Below are positions 1 through 10,668 of a stretch of DNA of 64,000 bases, piece after piece. The stretch is taken from the NCBI RefSeq assembly GCF_005871085.1, contig NZ_VAUP01000031.1, forward strand, positions 186,001-250,000, read 5' to 3'. Position 1 is the stretch's first letter; each line of letters starts with the position of its first letter. Source of the stretch: Xanthobacter autotrophicus (GTDB lineage: Bacteria > Pseudomonadota > Alphaproteobacteria > Rhizobiales > Xanthobacteraceae). Below the pieces are notes generated by a model. It did no database searches, had not been told where the DNA came from, and saw only the letters and a program-made list of their open reading frames with translations. The position numbers and the translations under genes are program-made.

Positions 1-87
1 TCCGGCTACCGTTACGTGGTGCTGCCGGGGGCCGAGGCGGCGGTGGTGGAGCCCCGCACCCGCCGCATCATCCTGATCATCGAATGA
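1..87 (+). CDS. C-terminal end of a probable DUF1236-family protein (partial)
   Basis: The window opens inside a reading frame that gives about 28 residues and ends in TGA. The tail reads GYRYVVLPGAEAAVVEP followed by RTRRIILIIE. A YRYVV core, then a V-x-P-x-TRRI pattern and a short hydrophobic end, is how rhizobial DUF1236 domains (small secreted proteins of unknown function) usually finish. That match is from memory of the family. Only the end is visible, so signal peptide, length and neighbours cannot be judged. Confidence 0.5.
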   Translation, partial: SGYRYVVLPGAEAAVVEPRTRRIILIIE

Positions 88-155
88 GCGCGATGGTCGC
101 ATGACCCAGGCCCCCTTTCCCGCGGCGGGGGGAGGGGGGGCCGCAGGTCCGGGCG

Positions 156-196
156 TCCCACGTCCGGCTATCCCACGTCCGGTTTCCCACGTCCGG
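156..196. repeat. Short tandem repeat, three copies of a 12-bp core
   Basis: The core TCCCACGTCCGG occurs at 156-167, 171-182 and 185-196, with a related GTCCGGGCG just before. Unit spacing is 15 then 14 bp. It lies between the first stop codon and the VOC gene and has no evident coding or promoter role. Confidence 0.8.
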
Positions 197-287
197 GGGT
201 ACCGGGTCGGCAATTTATCCGGATCGCTGGCCGTGGCCGGTCCATTCGGGCATGGTGCCGGCGCTCGCCCATCAGGCAGGAGAGGCC

Positions 288-668
288 ATGGCACCGCACG
301 CGAAGTTCTATTGGAACGAGCTGATGACCGACGACGTGGAAAAGGCCAAGGCCTTCTACAGCGCCGTGCTCGGCTGGACCTTCAGCGAAATGCCCATGGA
401 GGGCGGTCGGGTCTATTACGTCGCCATGCTGGGCGAGGAACCGGTGGCCGGCCTCATGGATAAAACCGACATCGTGCCGCCCTACGTCCCGCCCCACTGG
501 TTCGGCTACATCAGCGTGGACGATGTGGACGCGCGCGTTGCCCTGCTTGAAGCCAAGGGCGGACAGGTGGTCCGGCCGCCGTTCGACATCGAGGGTGTCG
601 GCCGCATCGCCATCGTTGCCGACGCGACGGGCGCGCCGCTGGGCCTGATGACCGCTTTTGACGAGTGA
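288..668 (+). CDS. VOC-superfamily (glyoxalase/bleomycin-resistance fold) protein
   Basis: A 126-residue protein of the vicinal-oxygen-chelate fold. The start MAPHAKFYWNEL is typical of the small VOC family in which a domain opens with a substrate-side His and continues as DDVEKAKAFYSAVLGW, the usual first beta-alpha unit. Later segments HWFGYISVDDVDA and a C-terminal GAPLGLM fit the second half of the fold. I chose the ATG at 288 because AGGAGAGG precedes it; an upstream in-frame ATG at 252 would add 12 residues without a good ribosome site. Substrate is unknown; such proteins are often mis-called dioxygenases or lactoylglutathione lyases. Confidence 0.85.
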   Translation: MAPHAKFYWNELMTDDVEKAKAFYSAVLGWTFSEMPMEGGRVYYVAMLGEEPVAGLMDKTDIVPPYVPPHWFGYISVDDVDARVALLEAKGGQVVRPPFDIEGVGRIAIVADATGAPLGLMTAFDE

Positions 669-695
669 GCCGGCGGGCGGCTCAGGCCGCCACGT

Positions 696-1355
696 TCACG
701 CGATCACATCGGCCAGCCGCACCCGTCGCACCCCGGCGGCGGCCATGTCGGCGTAAGCCTTGGCCAGGGAGCCGTCCACGTCCAGCGCCCGGCAGGCATC
801 CTCGATCACGTAGGTGGTGAAGCCATGCCGGGCGGCGTCCACGGCCGACCAGGACACGCAGAAATCCGTGGCCAGCCCGAGGAGATACACCGTATCGACC
901 CCCCGGTCCCGCAGGTATCCGGAGAGGCCGGTGGGCGTGGTGCGGTCCGCCTCGTAGAAGGTGGAATAGCTGTCGATGGTGCGGTGGTGCCCCTTGCGGA
1001 TGATCAGCTGGGCGTGGGGAATATCCAGCGCGGCGGACAGGCGGGCGCCCTCGCTGTCCTGCACGCAATGGTCAGGCCACAGGATCTGCCGCCCATAGGG
1101 CAGGTCGATCTCGTCGAACGGCGCCTTGCCCAGGTGGCTCGAGGCGAACGAGATGTGGCCCGGCGGGTGCCAGTCCTGAGTCAGCACCACATTTGGGAAA
1201 TGCCGCGCCACGGCATTGGCGAGGGGCACCACCTCGTGCCCGCCCGGTACCGCCAGGCGACCGCCGGGCAGGAAGTCCACCTGCAGGTCGACCGCCACGA
1301 GCGCGGTGCGTGCCCTGGTGGCGGTTGCGGGCGGGACCAGGGAGGGGGCGGGCAT
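696..1355 (-). CDS. pncA: Nicotinamidase (isochorismatase-like hydrolase)
   Basis: A 219-residue cytoplasmic enzyme expected to deamidate nicotinamide to nicotinate in NAD salvage. VAVDLQVDFLPGG near residues 20-32 carries the catalytic Asp, TQDWHPPGHISF carries the metal-binding Asp and His residues, IIRKG supplies the catalytic Lys, and ATDFCVSWSA holds the nucleophilic Cys around residue 160. These match PncA rather than other isochorismatase-fold proteins. The frame is open upstream to 1490, but the ATG at 1355 with AAAGGAC upstream removes a basic, non-conserved extension. It is transcribed away from dnaK and shares their 240-bp intergenic space. Confidence 0.9.
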   Translation of the reverse strand: MPAPSLVPPATATRARTALVAVDLQVDFLPGGRLAVPGGHEVVPLANAVARHFPNVVLTQDWHPPGHISFASSHLGKAPFDEIDLPYGRQILWPDHCVQDSEGARLSAALDIPHAQLIIRKGHHRTIDSYSTFYEADRTTPTGLSGYLRDRGVDTVYLLGLATDFCVSWSAVDAARHGFTTYVIEDACRALDVDGSLAKAYADMAAAGVRRVRLADVIA

Positions 1356-1427
1356 CGGGAGGGTCCTTTGCGATGACGCGCGGGCTCGCGCGGACGTGAA
1401 AAAGGACCGGGCCGCGAACCGGCACGC

Positions 1428-1456
1428 CTTGCGGCGCCAAAACACCCCCCCTATAT
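1428..1456 (+). promoter_or_regulatory. Probable sigma-32-type heat-shock promoter of dnaK
   Basis: CTTGCG at 1428-1433, a 16-bp spacer and CCTATAT at 1450-1456 fit the alphaproteobacterial RpoH consensus (CTTG... and CYTATNT, from general knowledge). It leaves a leader of roughly 130 nt before dnaK. I see no CIRCE inverted repeat. Motif reading only. Confidence 0.55.
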
Positions 1457-1595
1457 CCGCCTCGATCGTCGTTGTCGCGACGAACCCCAATTCGAAAGTT
1501 CAGGGGGCCGGCGGATCGGTTGCGGGAGGGGCCTGCGGCCATCCCCCGCGGGTGCCGAAAGGGCCCGGTCGGCCTGCCGACAAGGAGAAAACCAT

Positions 1596-3491
<1,896 letters not shown>

Positions 3492-3498
3492 TCCAATA

Positions 3499-3544
3499 CG
3501 GCGGGCGTTTGCGCCCGCCGTCAGCCCTCTTTTGAAAGAGGGCT
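3499..3544 (+). terminator. Two back-to-back hairpins after dnaK
   Basis: CGGCGGGCG/CGCCCGCCG forms a perfect 9-bp stem with a TTTG loop (3499-3520). AGCCCTCTTT/AAAGAGGGCT forms a perfect 10-bp stem with a 2-nt gap (3523-3544). There is no long T-tract, so these may attenuate or stabilise the dnaK message rather than fully terminate. Confidence 0.6.
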
Positions 3545-3562
3545 CGGGCATCAGGTTTTCAA

Positions 3563-3671
3563 CGTCATGCCCGGGCTTGTCCCGGGCATCCACGCAGATC
3601 CGCCGGAGCAACGTGCAAAAGCGCGTTCCTGGCCACGATGCGTGGATTGTCGGCCAAGGCCGGCAGTGATG
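3563..3671. repeat. REP/BIME-like palindromic element between dnaK and dnaJ
   Basis: The left part contains ATGCCCGGGCTTGTCCCGGG, itself a hairpin, ending in CATCCACGC. The right part (about 3639-3671) reads GCGTGGAT...GGCCAAGGCCGGCAGTGAT, an imperfect reverse complement. Such CGTGGATGCCCGGG-type elements are common intergenic repeats in Rhizobiales genomes (general knowledge). Confidence 0.7.
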
Positions 3672-3754
3672 ATCTGTTCAGAATGCGAAGACTGCCCGCC
3701 AAGCCTTCGGGCCGGACGGCAGGGCAGGCCGATTGCGGCAGGTGAAGATTGAGC

Positions 3755-4897
3755 ATGGCCAAGCGCGATTATTACGAAACCCTCGGCTGCGACCGCGGCG
3801 CCGACGACACGGTGCTCAAGGCTTCCTATCGCAAGCTCGCCATGAAGTGGCATCCCGACCGCAACCAGGGCAATGGCGAAGCGGAGGTGATGTTCAAGGA
3901 GGTCAACGAGGCTTACGAGGTCCTCAAAGACCCCCAGAAGCGCGCCGCCTACGACCGCTTCGGCCATGCCGCCTTCGAGAATGGCGGCGGGGGCGGTCCC
4001 GGCTTCGGCAATGATTTCGCGTCCTCCTTCGCCGACATCTTCGACGATCTGTTTGGCGGCGCCATGAACCGCAGCCGCGGCGGTGGCGGCCAGCAGCGCG
4101 GGCGCGGGGCGGACCTGCGCTACAATATGGAAATCACGCTGGAGGAGGCGTTCTCCGGCAAGACCGCGCAGATCAAGATCCCCACCTCAGTGTCGTGCGA
4201 GACCTGCTCGGGTACCGGCGCCAAGCCCGGGACCCAGCCCAAGCCCTGCCGCATGTGCGGCGGCGCCGGCAAGATCCGCCACGCCCAGGGTTTCTTCACT
4301 TTGGAGCGCACCTGTCCGAACTGCCAGGGCCGGGGCAGCGTCATCGAGGACCCCTGCTCCGACTGCGGCGGTGCCGGCCGGGTAACGCGCGAGCGCACCC
4401 TCTCGGTGCAGATCCCCGCCGGTGTCGAGGACGGCACCCGCATCCGCCTCGGCGGCGAGGGCGAGGCGGGAGTGCGCGGCGGGGCGGCGGGCGACCTCTA
4501 CATTTTCCTCTCCATCGAGCCCCACCCCTTCTTCCAGCGCGAGGGCGCGGACCTCTATTGCCGGGTGCCCATCTCCATGGTGACGGCGGCGCTGGGCGGC
4601 GCAGTGGAGGTTCCCACCATCGACGGCGACAAGAGCAAGGTGAAAATCCCCGAGGGCACCCAGTCGCAGAAGCGTTTCCGCCTCTCCGGCAAGGGCATGC
4701 CCATCATGCGGGCGCGCAACCACGGCGACATGTATGTCCAAGTGGTCGTGGAGACGCCGCAGAAGCTCACCAAGCGGCAGAAGGAACTGCTCGCCGAGTT
4801 CGACAAGGACAGCTCCGGCGAGACCCATCCCGAATCCACTGGCTTCTTCGCCAAGGTGAAGGAGTTCTTCCAGGGCGCCGCCGGCGAGGGGGCCTGA
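3755..4897 (+). CDS. dnaJ: Co-chaperone DnaJ (Hsp40)
   Basis: A 380-residue type I Hsp40. The J-domain begins [16 protein letters not shown] and has HPD at residues 33-35, which stimulates DnaK ATPase. A Gly/Phe-rich stretch follows ([13 protein letters not shown]). Four zinc-binding CxxCxGxG repeats are present: [24 protein letters not shown] and CSDCGGAG. The C-terminal substrate-binding domain is complete. The ATG at 3755 with GGTGAAG upstream is preferred over a TTG two codons earlier. It forms the standard dnaK-dnaJ pair, 263 bp apart. Confidence 0.98.
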   Translation: MAKRDYYETLGCDRGADDTVLKASYRKLAMKWHPDRNQGNGEAEVMFKEVNEAYEVLKDPQKRAAYDRFGHAAFENGGGGGPGFGNDFASSFADIFDDLFGGAMNRSRGGGGQQRGRGADLRYNMEITLEEAFSGKTAQIKIPTSVSCETCSGTGAKPGTQPKPCRMCGGAGKIRHAQGFFTLERTCPNCQGRGSVIEDPCSDCGGAGRVTRERTLSVQIPAGVEDGTRIRLGGEGEAGVRGGAAGDLYIFLSIEPHPFFQREGADLYCRVPISMVTAALGGAVEVPTIDGDKSKVKIPEGTQSQKRFRLSGKGMPIMRARNHGDMYVQVVVETPQKLTKRQKELLAEFDKDSSGETHPESTGFFAKVKEFFQGAAGEGA

Positions 4898-4929
4898 GGC
4901 CTTCCCGCGCGGGACCGGCGGGGCTGCCT

Positions 4930-5943
4930 TCAGGCGGCCTGCCGGCGGGTGCGCGCGAGCAGCGCGGCAGTCGCCGCCGCCATGGTCTGGGCGATGCCGT
5001 CGGCATAGGACGTCTTTGCCAGGGGGCCGATGAGGCCTTCGAGGGCGCTGTCGTCCATGATGACCGGCGTGGTCATCAAATAATTCATCTCCACCAGTTC
5101 GCGCATCACCGGGTCGAACAGGCCGGCGAGGCGCAGCATGGTCTTGTTCGCCACCATCAGCCGCGGCTTGGCGTCGGACTTGGCACTCACCAGACGGAAA
5201 GCGCGCTCCGCCACCTCCCGCACGCTGATGGTGCCCGCACCGCCCAGGTTGAAGGTGCGGCCGAACGCTTCCTCCCGCGCGATCAGATCCCGCACCACCG
5301 GCCCCACGTCCGGCACGAAGACGAACTGGTGCGGCCCGTCGATGGGGCCGATCACCTTGGCCCGCCGTCCCTCGGCCATTGCGGCGAAGATGTCTGACAG
5401 AAAGCTGCGCTCGACCCCCGGCCCGTAGAAATCCGGCAGGCGCAGGATGGTCGCGCGGATCGTGCCGGCGGCGTCCGCCTCCATCAGCACGTCTTCCTGC
5501 GCCTTGCGCATCTGGCCCTTGAAGGTGTGGGGAGCGCGCGGGTGGTTTTCATCCACCAGCGCCGCCTGCGGCCGTCCGAACGGATAGGCGGTGCCGATGA
5601 GCATTAGGCGCGACACTCCCTCCGCCGCCGCGGCCTCGATGGTGCGTGCCATGAGCTGGGGGTGAAGATGGAAGGCGTCGTAGGGCACTCCCACCATGTA
5701 GACGAGGGTTTCAAGACCCCGGAACGCGCCCCGGATACTGGCGGGGCCGTCGGGGTTCCAGGTCCGCAGCTCGGCTTCCGGCCGGGCGGCGAAGGCGCGG
5801 GCAAGGCCCGGGGCGGAGCGGCCGATGCAGGCAAAGGGTGCGCCGGCGTTGGCAAGTGCCGTGGCGATGCTGGCGCCCACGGGGCCGGTGGCGCCCACGA
5901 GACCGATGCGGGGGGTGGCTTGCAAGGCGGCGACGACGGGCAT
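4930..5943 (-). CDS. NAD(P)-dependent epimerase/reductase-like protein (atypical SDR)
   Basis: A 337-residue Rossmann protein. RIGLVGATGPVGASIATAL near residue 12 is the glycine-rich NAD(P)-binding loop, and later segments (LVYMVGVPYDAFH, LMLIGTAYPFG, ATILRLPDFYGPG, NLGGAGTISVREVA) follow the extended/atypical SDR plan used by epimerases and NmrA-like reductases. I do not see a clear YxxxK catalytic pair, so substrate and activity are open. The ribosome site CAGGAGC abuts the first of three TGAAC-type palindromes shared with the divergent TetR gene, so local repression is likely. Transcribed convergently with dnaJ. Confidence 0.8.
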   Translation of the reverse strand: MPVVAALQATPRIGLVGATGPVGASIATALANAGAPFACIGRSAPGLARAFAARPEAELRTWNPDGPASIRGAFRGLETLVYMVGVPYDAFHLHPQLMARTIEAAAAEGVSRLMLIGTAYPFGRPQAALVDENHPRAPHTFKGQMRKAQEDVLMEADAAGTIRATILRLPDFYGPGVERSFLSDIFAAMAEGRRAKVIGPIDGPHQFVFVPDVGPVVRDLIAREEAFGRTFNLGGAGTISVREVAERAFRLVSAKSDAKPRLMVANKTMLRLAGLFDPVMRELVEMNYLMTTPVIMDDSALEGLIGPLAKTSYADGIAQTMAAATAALLARTRRQAA

Positions 5944-5954
5944 TAGAGTGCTCC

Positions 5955-5999
5955 TGAACAGCGTTCATTGAATATAGTTCATAAACTGAACGATGTTCA
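5955..5999. promoter_or_regulatory. Triple TGAAC-N3-GTTCA operator between epimerase-like and TetR genes
   Basis: Three 13-bp palindromes lie in the divergent spacer: TGAACAGCGTTCA (5955-5967), TGAATATAGTTCA (5969-5981, one mismatch) and TGAACGATGTTCA (5987-5999). Centres are 14 and 18 bp apart. Their position over both start regions and next to a TetR-family gene makes them the probable operators of that regulator. Confidence 0.8.
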
Positions 6000-6021
6000 T
6001 GTCAATCCCGGAGACCACCGT

Positions 6022-6654
6022 TTGCCGTCTGCGCCCCGCACCCGCCGCAAGGAAGACGCCCGCGCCCGCATCCTGGAAGAGGCGCGGCGCATCGTGCTGG
6101 AAAATGGCTTCGAGGCGTTGACGATGCGCCGCATCGCAGAAGCCGCCGGCTATTCGGCGGCCGCGCTCTATCTTCATTTCGAAAATCGCGATGCCATCGC
6201 TCGAGAGCTGGGCGAAAGCGGCATGCAGGGCCTGCTGGCGGCGCTGACCGAGGCTGCCGCCGCCGAGGATCCGGTAGAGCGGTTGCGGGCACTGGCCCTC
6301 GCTTATGTGGGCTTTGCCCGAATCGAGCCGGAGACCTACCGTCTGATCTTCATGGAGCCCGGCTTTGCCGCCAGTGCCCTCGGCGGCAAGGACGAAGCGG
6401 GAGCTGCGGCATTTCAACTGCTCGCCGGCGCCTTCGAGGCCTTGGGAAACGCCGGCCGACTGAGGCCGGGACAGGATTTGGGCGGGCTCGCGTTGACCTT
6501 CTGGATCCTGTTGCATGGCACGGTCAGCTTGAAGCTGACCTGCTCTGCCTTTCTTTCGCCACCTGAAGAGGACCTTCTCGCCACCGCCCTCGACAGTCTC
6601 CTCAATGGGATACTGGCGCCGGAGCCGACTGGGCTGAACCTGCCCGAGCGGTAG
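6022..6654 (+). CDS. TetR/AcrR-family transcriptional regulator
   Basis: A 210-residue one-component regulator. The N-terminal helix-turn-helix runs from RARILEEARRIVLENGFEALTMRRIAEAAGYSAAALYLHFENRDAI, a classic TetR DNA-binding domain. The remaining ~140 residues are the variable ligand/dimer domain with hydrophobic helices. I chose the TTG at 6022 because GGAGAC lies just upstream; an earlier in-frame TTG at 5968 would start inside the operator region. It is divergent from the epimerase-like gene across three palindromic sites and probably represses both. The inducer is unknown. Confidence 0.88.
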   Translation: MPSAPRTRRKEDARARILEEARRIVLENGFEALTMRRIAEAAGYSAAALYLHFENRDAIARELGESGMQGLLAALTEAAAAEDPVERLRALALAYVGFARIEPETYRLIFMEPGFAASALGGKDEAGAAAFQLLAGAFEALGNAGRLRPGQDLGGLALTFWILLHGTVSLKLTCSAFLSPPEEDLLATALDSLLNGILAPEPTGLNLPER

Positions 6655-6814
6655 ATCGGTGGCTGGACCATGGTTGGAGACCGCATTGTCCGATCAGCGT
6701 GGGGTTGACGCTGGTCGGCGCGCGTCCCTGCCGGTGGCACGAACCTTGACCCCGCCTGCTTTCCCGTCTAAGCGCCTGATATCCGAGTTCTCTCGGGCGC
6801 CCGAGGTGCCGTTG

Positions 6815-7432
6815 ATGCTTCACTCCCACGACCAGCGCAGGCCGCTTCAAAAGCCCTTGCTTCCGAAGCCGAATCTCAAGGACGAGGTCCGCTTTCTGCA
6901 GTCGTGGTTCCAGAATCCGCTCAAGACTGGCGCTGTGGCGCCGTCCAGCCCGGCTCTGGCCAAGATGATGGCAGGCTACCTCGACCCGAAGCAGGACGGC
7001 CCGGTCATCGAGCTTGGCCCAGGTACGGGCCCTGTGACCAAGGCCTTGATTCAGCGCGGCTTCGCGCCCGAGCGCCTGTTCCTCATCGAGTACAATCCGG
7101 AATTCTGCGCGCTGCTGCGCCTGCGCTATCCCGGTGTCACGGTGATCAATGGCGACGCCTACACTCTCGCCAAGACGTTGACGGGCCGCTTGCCCGGCAA
7201 GGCGGTGGGCACCATTTCGTCGCTGCCGCTCTTCACGATGCCGGAGACCGAGCGGCACCGCATGGTGAACGAGGCGTTCGACATGTCCAACCCCGGCTCG
7301 CCGTTCGTGCAGTTCACTTATGCGGTGGTTTCGCCGGTGCCGCTGGTGCCCGGCGCCATCGAGGGCGAGCGTTCGCCGCGGGTGTGGAGAAATATTCCCC
7401 CCGCCCGTGTCTGGGCCTATCGCCGGCCCTGA
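6815..7432 (+). CDS. pmtA: Phospholipid N-methyltransferase, rhizobial PmtA type
   Basis: A 205-residue class I SAM-dependent methyltransferase. VIELGPGTGPVTKALI is SAM-binding motif I, and the opening KDEVRFLQSWFQNPLKTGAVAPSS is characteristic of the Sinorhizobium-type PmtA that methylates phosphatidylethanolamine stepwise toward phosphatidylcholine at the membrane. ISSLPLFTMP and the C-terminal VWRNIPPARVW are also typical of that family. The ATG at 6815 follows GAGGTG; the frame is open upstream to 6659 but that part is not conserved-looking. Assignment to PmtA versus another lipid methyltransferase rests on these motifs. Confidence 0.85.
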   Translation: MLHSHDQRRPLQKPLLPKPNLKDEVRFLQSWFQNPLKTGAVAPSSPALAKMMAGYLDPKQDGPVIELGPGTGPVTKALIQRGFAPERLFLIEYNPEFCALLRLRYPGVTVINGDAYTLAKTLTGRLPGKAVGTISSLPLFTMPETERHRMVNEAFDMSNPGSPFVQFTYAVVSPVPLVPGAIEGERSPRVWRNIPPARVWAYRRP

Positions 7433-7490
7433 GGCTTCCGCGCCGCTGGCGCCGTCCGGCGCCCGGACGGCCACACCGCCGGGGTCATAA

Positions 7491-8195
7491 GTGACGGATT
7501 TCCTTTACCTGACCCACCCTCAGGTCATGGTGGACCCGGCCGTTCCGGTGCCCCGCTGGGGCCTGTCCGAGGTTGGGCGGGCGCGCACGCGCGCCTTTGC
7601 CGCATGCACTGATCTCTCCCCCTACCGGCGCATTGTGTCCTCCACCGAGGTGAAGGCGCAGGAGACCGCAAGCCTCCTGGCCGCCACCCTGGGCGTGCCG
7701 GTCGAGGTGCGCGAGGGGATGGAGGAAAACGACCGCTCCGCAACGGGTTATCTGCCGGAAGCGCAGTTCCAGGAGATGGCCGATGCCTTCTTCGCCCGCC
7801 CGCGCGAGAGTGTGGCCGGTTGGGAACGGGCGCAGGACGCTCAGGCCCGCATCGTCGCCGCCATCAGCCGAACCCTCGCCGAACTTCAAGAACATCGGCA
7901 GGTTCCAGTTCTGTTTGTGGGCCATGGCGGGGTCGGCACCTTGCTTCTGTGCCATCTGGCGGGCTACCCCATCTCCCGGCTCCACGACCAGCCGCCGGTG
8001 GGTGGCGGCTGCTGGTTCCGCGCCGGCGCGGGACAGCGCCCGGACCGCTGGCGCACGATGGAAGAGGGCGCGGCGCAGGTCCACGCCGGACAGGACGGCC
8101 CGGCCCAGGCTGGTGCCGGTCGAGAGAGCACAGCGCCAGCCGGCGCACGGGAACAGGGCGCTGCGCCAGCATGCGCTCCGGAGGAGGGCCCATGA
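7491..8195 (+). CDS. Histidine phosphatase-fold protein with degenerate RHG motif
   Basis: A 234-residue protein of the phosphoglycerate-mutase-like fold. The usual LxRHG motif reads YLTHPQV, so the catalytic His is kept but the preceding Arg and following Gly are not. [28 protein letters not shown], a mid-protein MEENDRS and the second His motif [11 protein letters not shown] follow the family plan. The last ~45 residues are an Ala/Gly/Gln-rich tail. It starts with GTG and its TGA overlaps the ATG of pyrF by 4 bp, so translation is coupled. Substrate is unknown; activity may be altered by the Arg loss. Confidence 0.8.
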   Translation: MTDFLYLTHPQVMVDPAVPVPRWGLSEVGRARTRAFAACTDLSPYRRIVSSTEVKAQETASLLAATLGVPVEVREGMEENDRSATGYLPEAQFQEMADAFFARPRESVAGWERAQDAQARIVAAISRTLAELQEHRQVPVLFVGHGGVGTLLLCHLAGYPISRLHDQPPVGGGCWFRAGAGQRPDRWRTMEEGAAQVHAGQDGPAQAGAGRESTAPAGAREQGAAPACAPEEGP

Positions 8196-8896
8196 GCCTT
8201 GTCGATGCGAAAGTCCGCGACCGCATGATCGTGGCGCTCGACTATCCCAACGTGAGCGCAGCCGAGGCCCTGGTCTGGCAGCTCGGCGACATCGTGACCT
8301 TCTACAAGATCGGCCTCGAACTCTCCATCGCGGGGGGGCTCGACCTTGCCGCCGACCTCATCGGCGCCGGCAAGAAGGTGTTCCTCGACCTCAAGCTGCA
8401 CGACATCGGCAATACGGTGGAGCGGGCGACGGCGGCGGCGGCGGAGCGGGGGGTGCACATCCTCACCGTCCACGCTTATCCCCAGACCATGGCCGCCGCG
8501 GCGCGGGGCGCCAAGGGCAGCCCGCTCGAAGTGCTGGGGGTGACGGTGCTCACCTCCTATGACGACACGGACCTCGCCATCGCCGGTTATCGCATGGGGG
8601 TGACCGACACCGTCCGCCTCCGGGCCGGGCAGGCGCGGGAGGCGGGGATTGCCGGGGTCATCTGCGCGCCCACCGATGCAGCCATGGTGCGCGCCATCCT
8701 CGGGCCAGATGGCCGGGTGGTGACGCCCGGGGTGCGGCCCAAGGGGGCGGACGTGGGCGACCAGAAGCGCGTCGCCACCCCGGCGCAGGCCATTGCCGCC
8801 GGCGCCGACCGCATCGTGGTGGGCCGGCCGGTGACGGCCGCGGCGGATCCGGTGGCGGCGGCGGAGGCCATCCTCGCGGAACTGGCGGGCGCCTGA
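8192..8896 (+). CDS. pyrF: Orotidine 5'-phosphate decarboxylase
   Basis: A 234-residue enzyme converting OMP to UMP, the last step of de novo pyrimidine synthesis. IVALDYPN near the start and [14 protein letters not shown], the DxKxxDI catalytic signature, identify it, with phosphate-binding segments [14 protein letters not shown] and [12 protein letters not shown] at the C-terminus. The ATG overlaps the upstream histidine phosphatase stop (ATGA) and is preceded by GGAGGAGG. Length is normal for the family. Confidence 0.98.
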   Translation: MSLVDAKVRDRMIVALDYPNVSAAEALVWQLGDIVTFYKIGLELSIAGGLDLAADLIGAGKKVFLDLKLHDIGNTVERATAAAAERGVHILTVHAYPQTMAAAARGAKGSPLEVLGVTVLTSYDDTDLAIAGYRMGVTDTVRLRAGQAREAGIAGVICAPTDAAMVRAILGPDGRVVTPGVRPKGADVGDQKRVATPAQAIAAGADRIVVGRPVTAAADPVAAAEAILAELAGA

Positions 8897-8997
8897 CACC
8901 CCTGCCCCTGAAGCAGGGTGTCTGAAGCATGGCGCGTGAGGCAAGGGACACCCGAGGGCACGGGTCAGGGACAGCCGGGGCAACAGGAGGCGGGGCG

Positions 8998-9642
8998 ATG
9001 GCGAAGGGCTACTGGTTCCTCAATCTCGACGTGGTCAACCCGGTGGACTACATCACCTACCGGGAAGCCAACGCCCGTTTCGCGGCGGAGCACCATCTGC
9101 CCTTCATCGTGCGCGGCGGCGATTTCGAGCATCTGGAAGGCATCAAGCGCCACCGCAACGTGCTGGTGGAACTGCCCTCCTTCGAGGTGGCGGTTTCCAC
9201 CTACGAGATCCCCGAATATCAGCCGGTGAAGGCCCTGCGACGGGCCACGGCCATTGCCGACCTTGCGGCGGTGGAGGGCTATGAGGGGCCCCAGCCGTCG
9301 GCGGCGCCCCCGCCCGAGGGCACGCCGGACAAGCCGCGCGGCTACTGGATGGCCAAGGTCGATGTCACCGATCCCGAGCGCTACAAGGATTATGTGGCCG
9401 CCAATGCGGAGCCGTTCGCCGAATATGGCGCCTGGTTCCTGGTGCGCGGCGGCCGGCACCAACTGCTGGATGGCCGCGGGCGCTCGCGCTATGTGGTGAT
9501 CGCCTTCCGCGACATGGAGACGGCGCGGGCCTGCTATTTCTCGCCGGGCTACCAGCGGGCGCTGGCCATCCGCCAGTCCGCCTCGGTGGCGGACCTGCTC
9601 ATCATCTCCGGCTTTACCGGGCGCGAGGCGCCGCCGGCCTGA
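8998..9642 (+). CDS. Protein with two DUF1330 domains
   Basis: A 214-residue protein made of two related units. [23 protein letters not shown] (1-90) and [23 protein letters not shown] (about 107-205) share the DUF1330 pattern GYW...V...D...Y..Y. A Pro/Ala-rich linker joins them. DUF1330 is a ferredoxin-like alpha/beta-barrel domain that normally dimerises, so this looks like a covalent dimer; its reaction is not established. The ATG at 8998 follows AGGAGG. It sits between pyrF and dapB with the same orientation. Confidence 0.85.
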   Translation: MAKGYWFLNLDVVNPVDYITYREANARFAAEHHLPFIVRGGDFEHLEGIKRHRNVLVELPSFEVAVSTYEIPEYQPVKALRRATAIADLAAVEGYEGPQPSAAPPPEGTPDKPRGYWMAKVDVTDPERYKDYVAANAEPFAEYGAWFLVRGGRHQLLDGRGRSRYVVIAFRDMETARACYFSPGYQRALAIRQSASVADLLIISGFTGREAPPA

Positions 9643-9755
9643 CGGCGCGCCCGACCCGCCACCTCCCGCGCGCGCCGGAACGCTCCGCCCGGCCAAGCGG
9701 TCAACGAGATGTGGTCCGCCGGTCACGGTCGGGCCACCAGCGAAGGACCAGGACC

Positions 9756-10571
9756 GTGTCTGAACTGCGCATCGTCATCTCCGGCGCCGGCGGCCGCATG
9801 GGCCGCGCTCTGATCCGGGCCATCTCGGAGACGGAGGGCCTCACGCTCGTTGGCGCGCTGGAATATTCCGGCTCGTCCTATCTCGGTGAGGACGCCGGGG
9901 CCATGAGCGGCCTGACGCCCAACGGCGTGACCGTGGAAAGCGACGTGGCGCCCACCCTCAACGGTGCCGACGTGGTGGTGGATTTCTCCAGCCCCTCGGC
10001 CTCGGTGCGGCTGGCGGAGACGTTGGCGGGGGCGGGCATCGCCCATGTCATCGGCACCACCGGCTTCTCCAACGAGGACAATGCGGCCATCGCCGCCGCC
10101 GCCCGTCGCACGCCCATCATGAAGTCCGGCAACATGAGCCTCGGGGTCAACCTGCTGGCCGCCCTCACCCGCCGGGTGGCGGCGACGCTGGACGACAGCT
10201 TCGACATCGAGATCGTGGAGATGCATCACAACAAGAAGGTGGATGCGCCCTCCGGCACGGCGCTGCTGCTGGGCGAGGCTGCCGCCCAGGGCCGCGGGCG
10301 CCATCTCGACGAGTGCTCCGAGCGCGGCCGCGACGGCGTCACCGGCGCGCGCAAGCCCGGCGCCATCGGCTTTGCCAGCCTGCGCGGCGGCTCGGTGGTG
10401 GGCGAGCATATGGTGATCTTCGCCGGCCAGGCCGAACGCATCGAGCTGGTGCACAAGGCCGAGGACCGCATGATCTTCGCCCGCGGCGCGCTGACGGCGG
10501 CGCGCTGGCTGAAGGGCCGCGAGCCGGGCCTCTATTCCATGGCCGACGTGCTCGGCCTCGGCGATTTCTGA
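9756..10571 (+). CDS. dapB: 4-hydroxy-tetrahydrodipicolinate reductase
   Basis: A 271-residue NAD(P)H enzyme of the lysine/diaminopimelate pathway. [14 protein letters not shown] near the N-terminus is the nucleotide-binding loop, VVVDFSSP and VIGTTGFS are conserved cofactor/substrate contacts, and [16 protein letters not shown] carries the catalytic His and Lys. [13 protein letters not shown] follows. The start is GTG at 9756 with AAGGACC upstream. It pairs functionally with dapE at 25.9-27.1 kb and the cell-wall enzymes in this window. Confidence 0.98.
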   Translation: MSELRIVISGAGGRMGRALIRAISETEGLTLVGALEYSGSSYLGEDAGAMSGLTPNGVTVESDVAPTLNGADVVVDFSSPSASVRLAETLAGAGIAHVIGTTGFSNEDNAAIAAAARRTPIMKSGNMSLGVNLLAALTRRVAATLDDSFDIEIVEMHHNKKVDAPSGTALLLGEAAAQGRGRHLDECSERGRDGVTGARKPGAIGFASLRGGSVVGEHMVIFAGQAERIELVHKAEDRMIFARGALTAARWLKGREPGLYSMADVLGLGDF

Positions 10572-10668
10572 GCGCCGGTTTCCGACCGCCGATTTCCGAC
10601 TACCGATTTCCCATCCGCAGATTTCCTAAAGCCGGGAGCCACGCCCGGAGACTACCCAGGAGCTTTCC

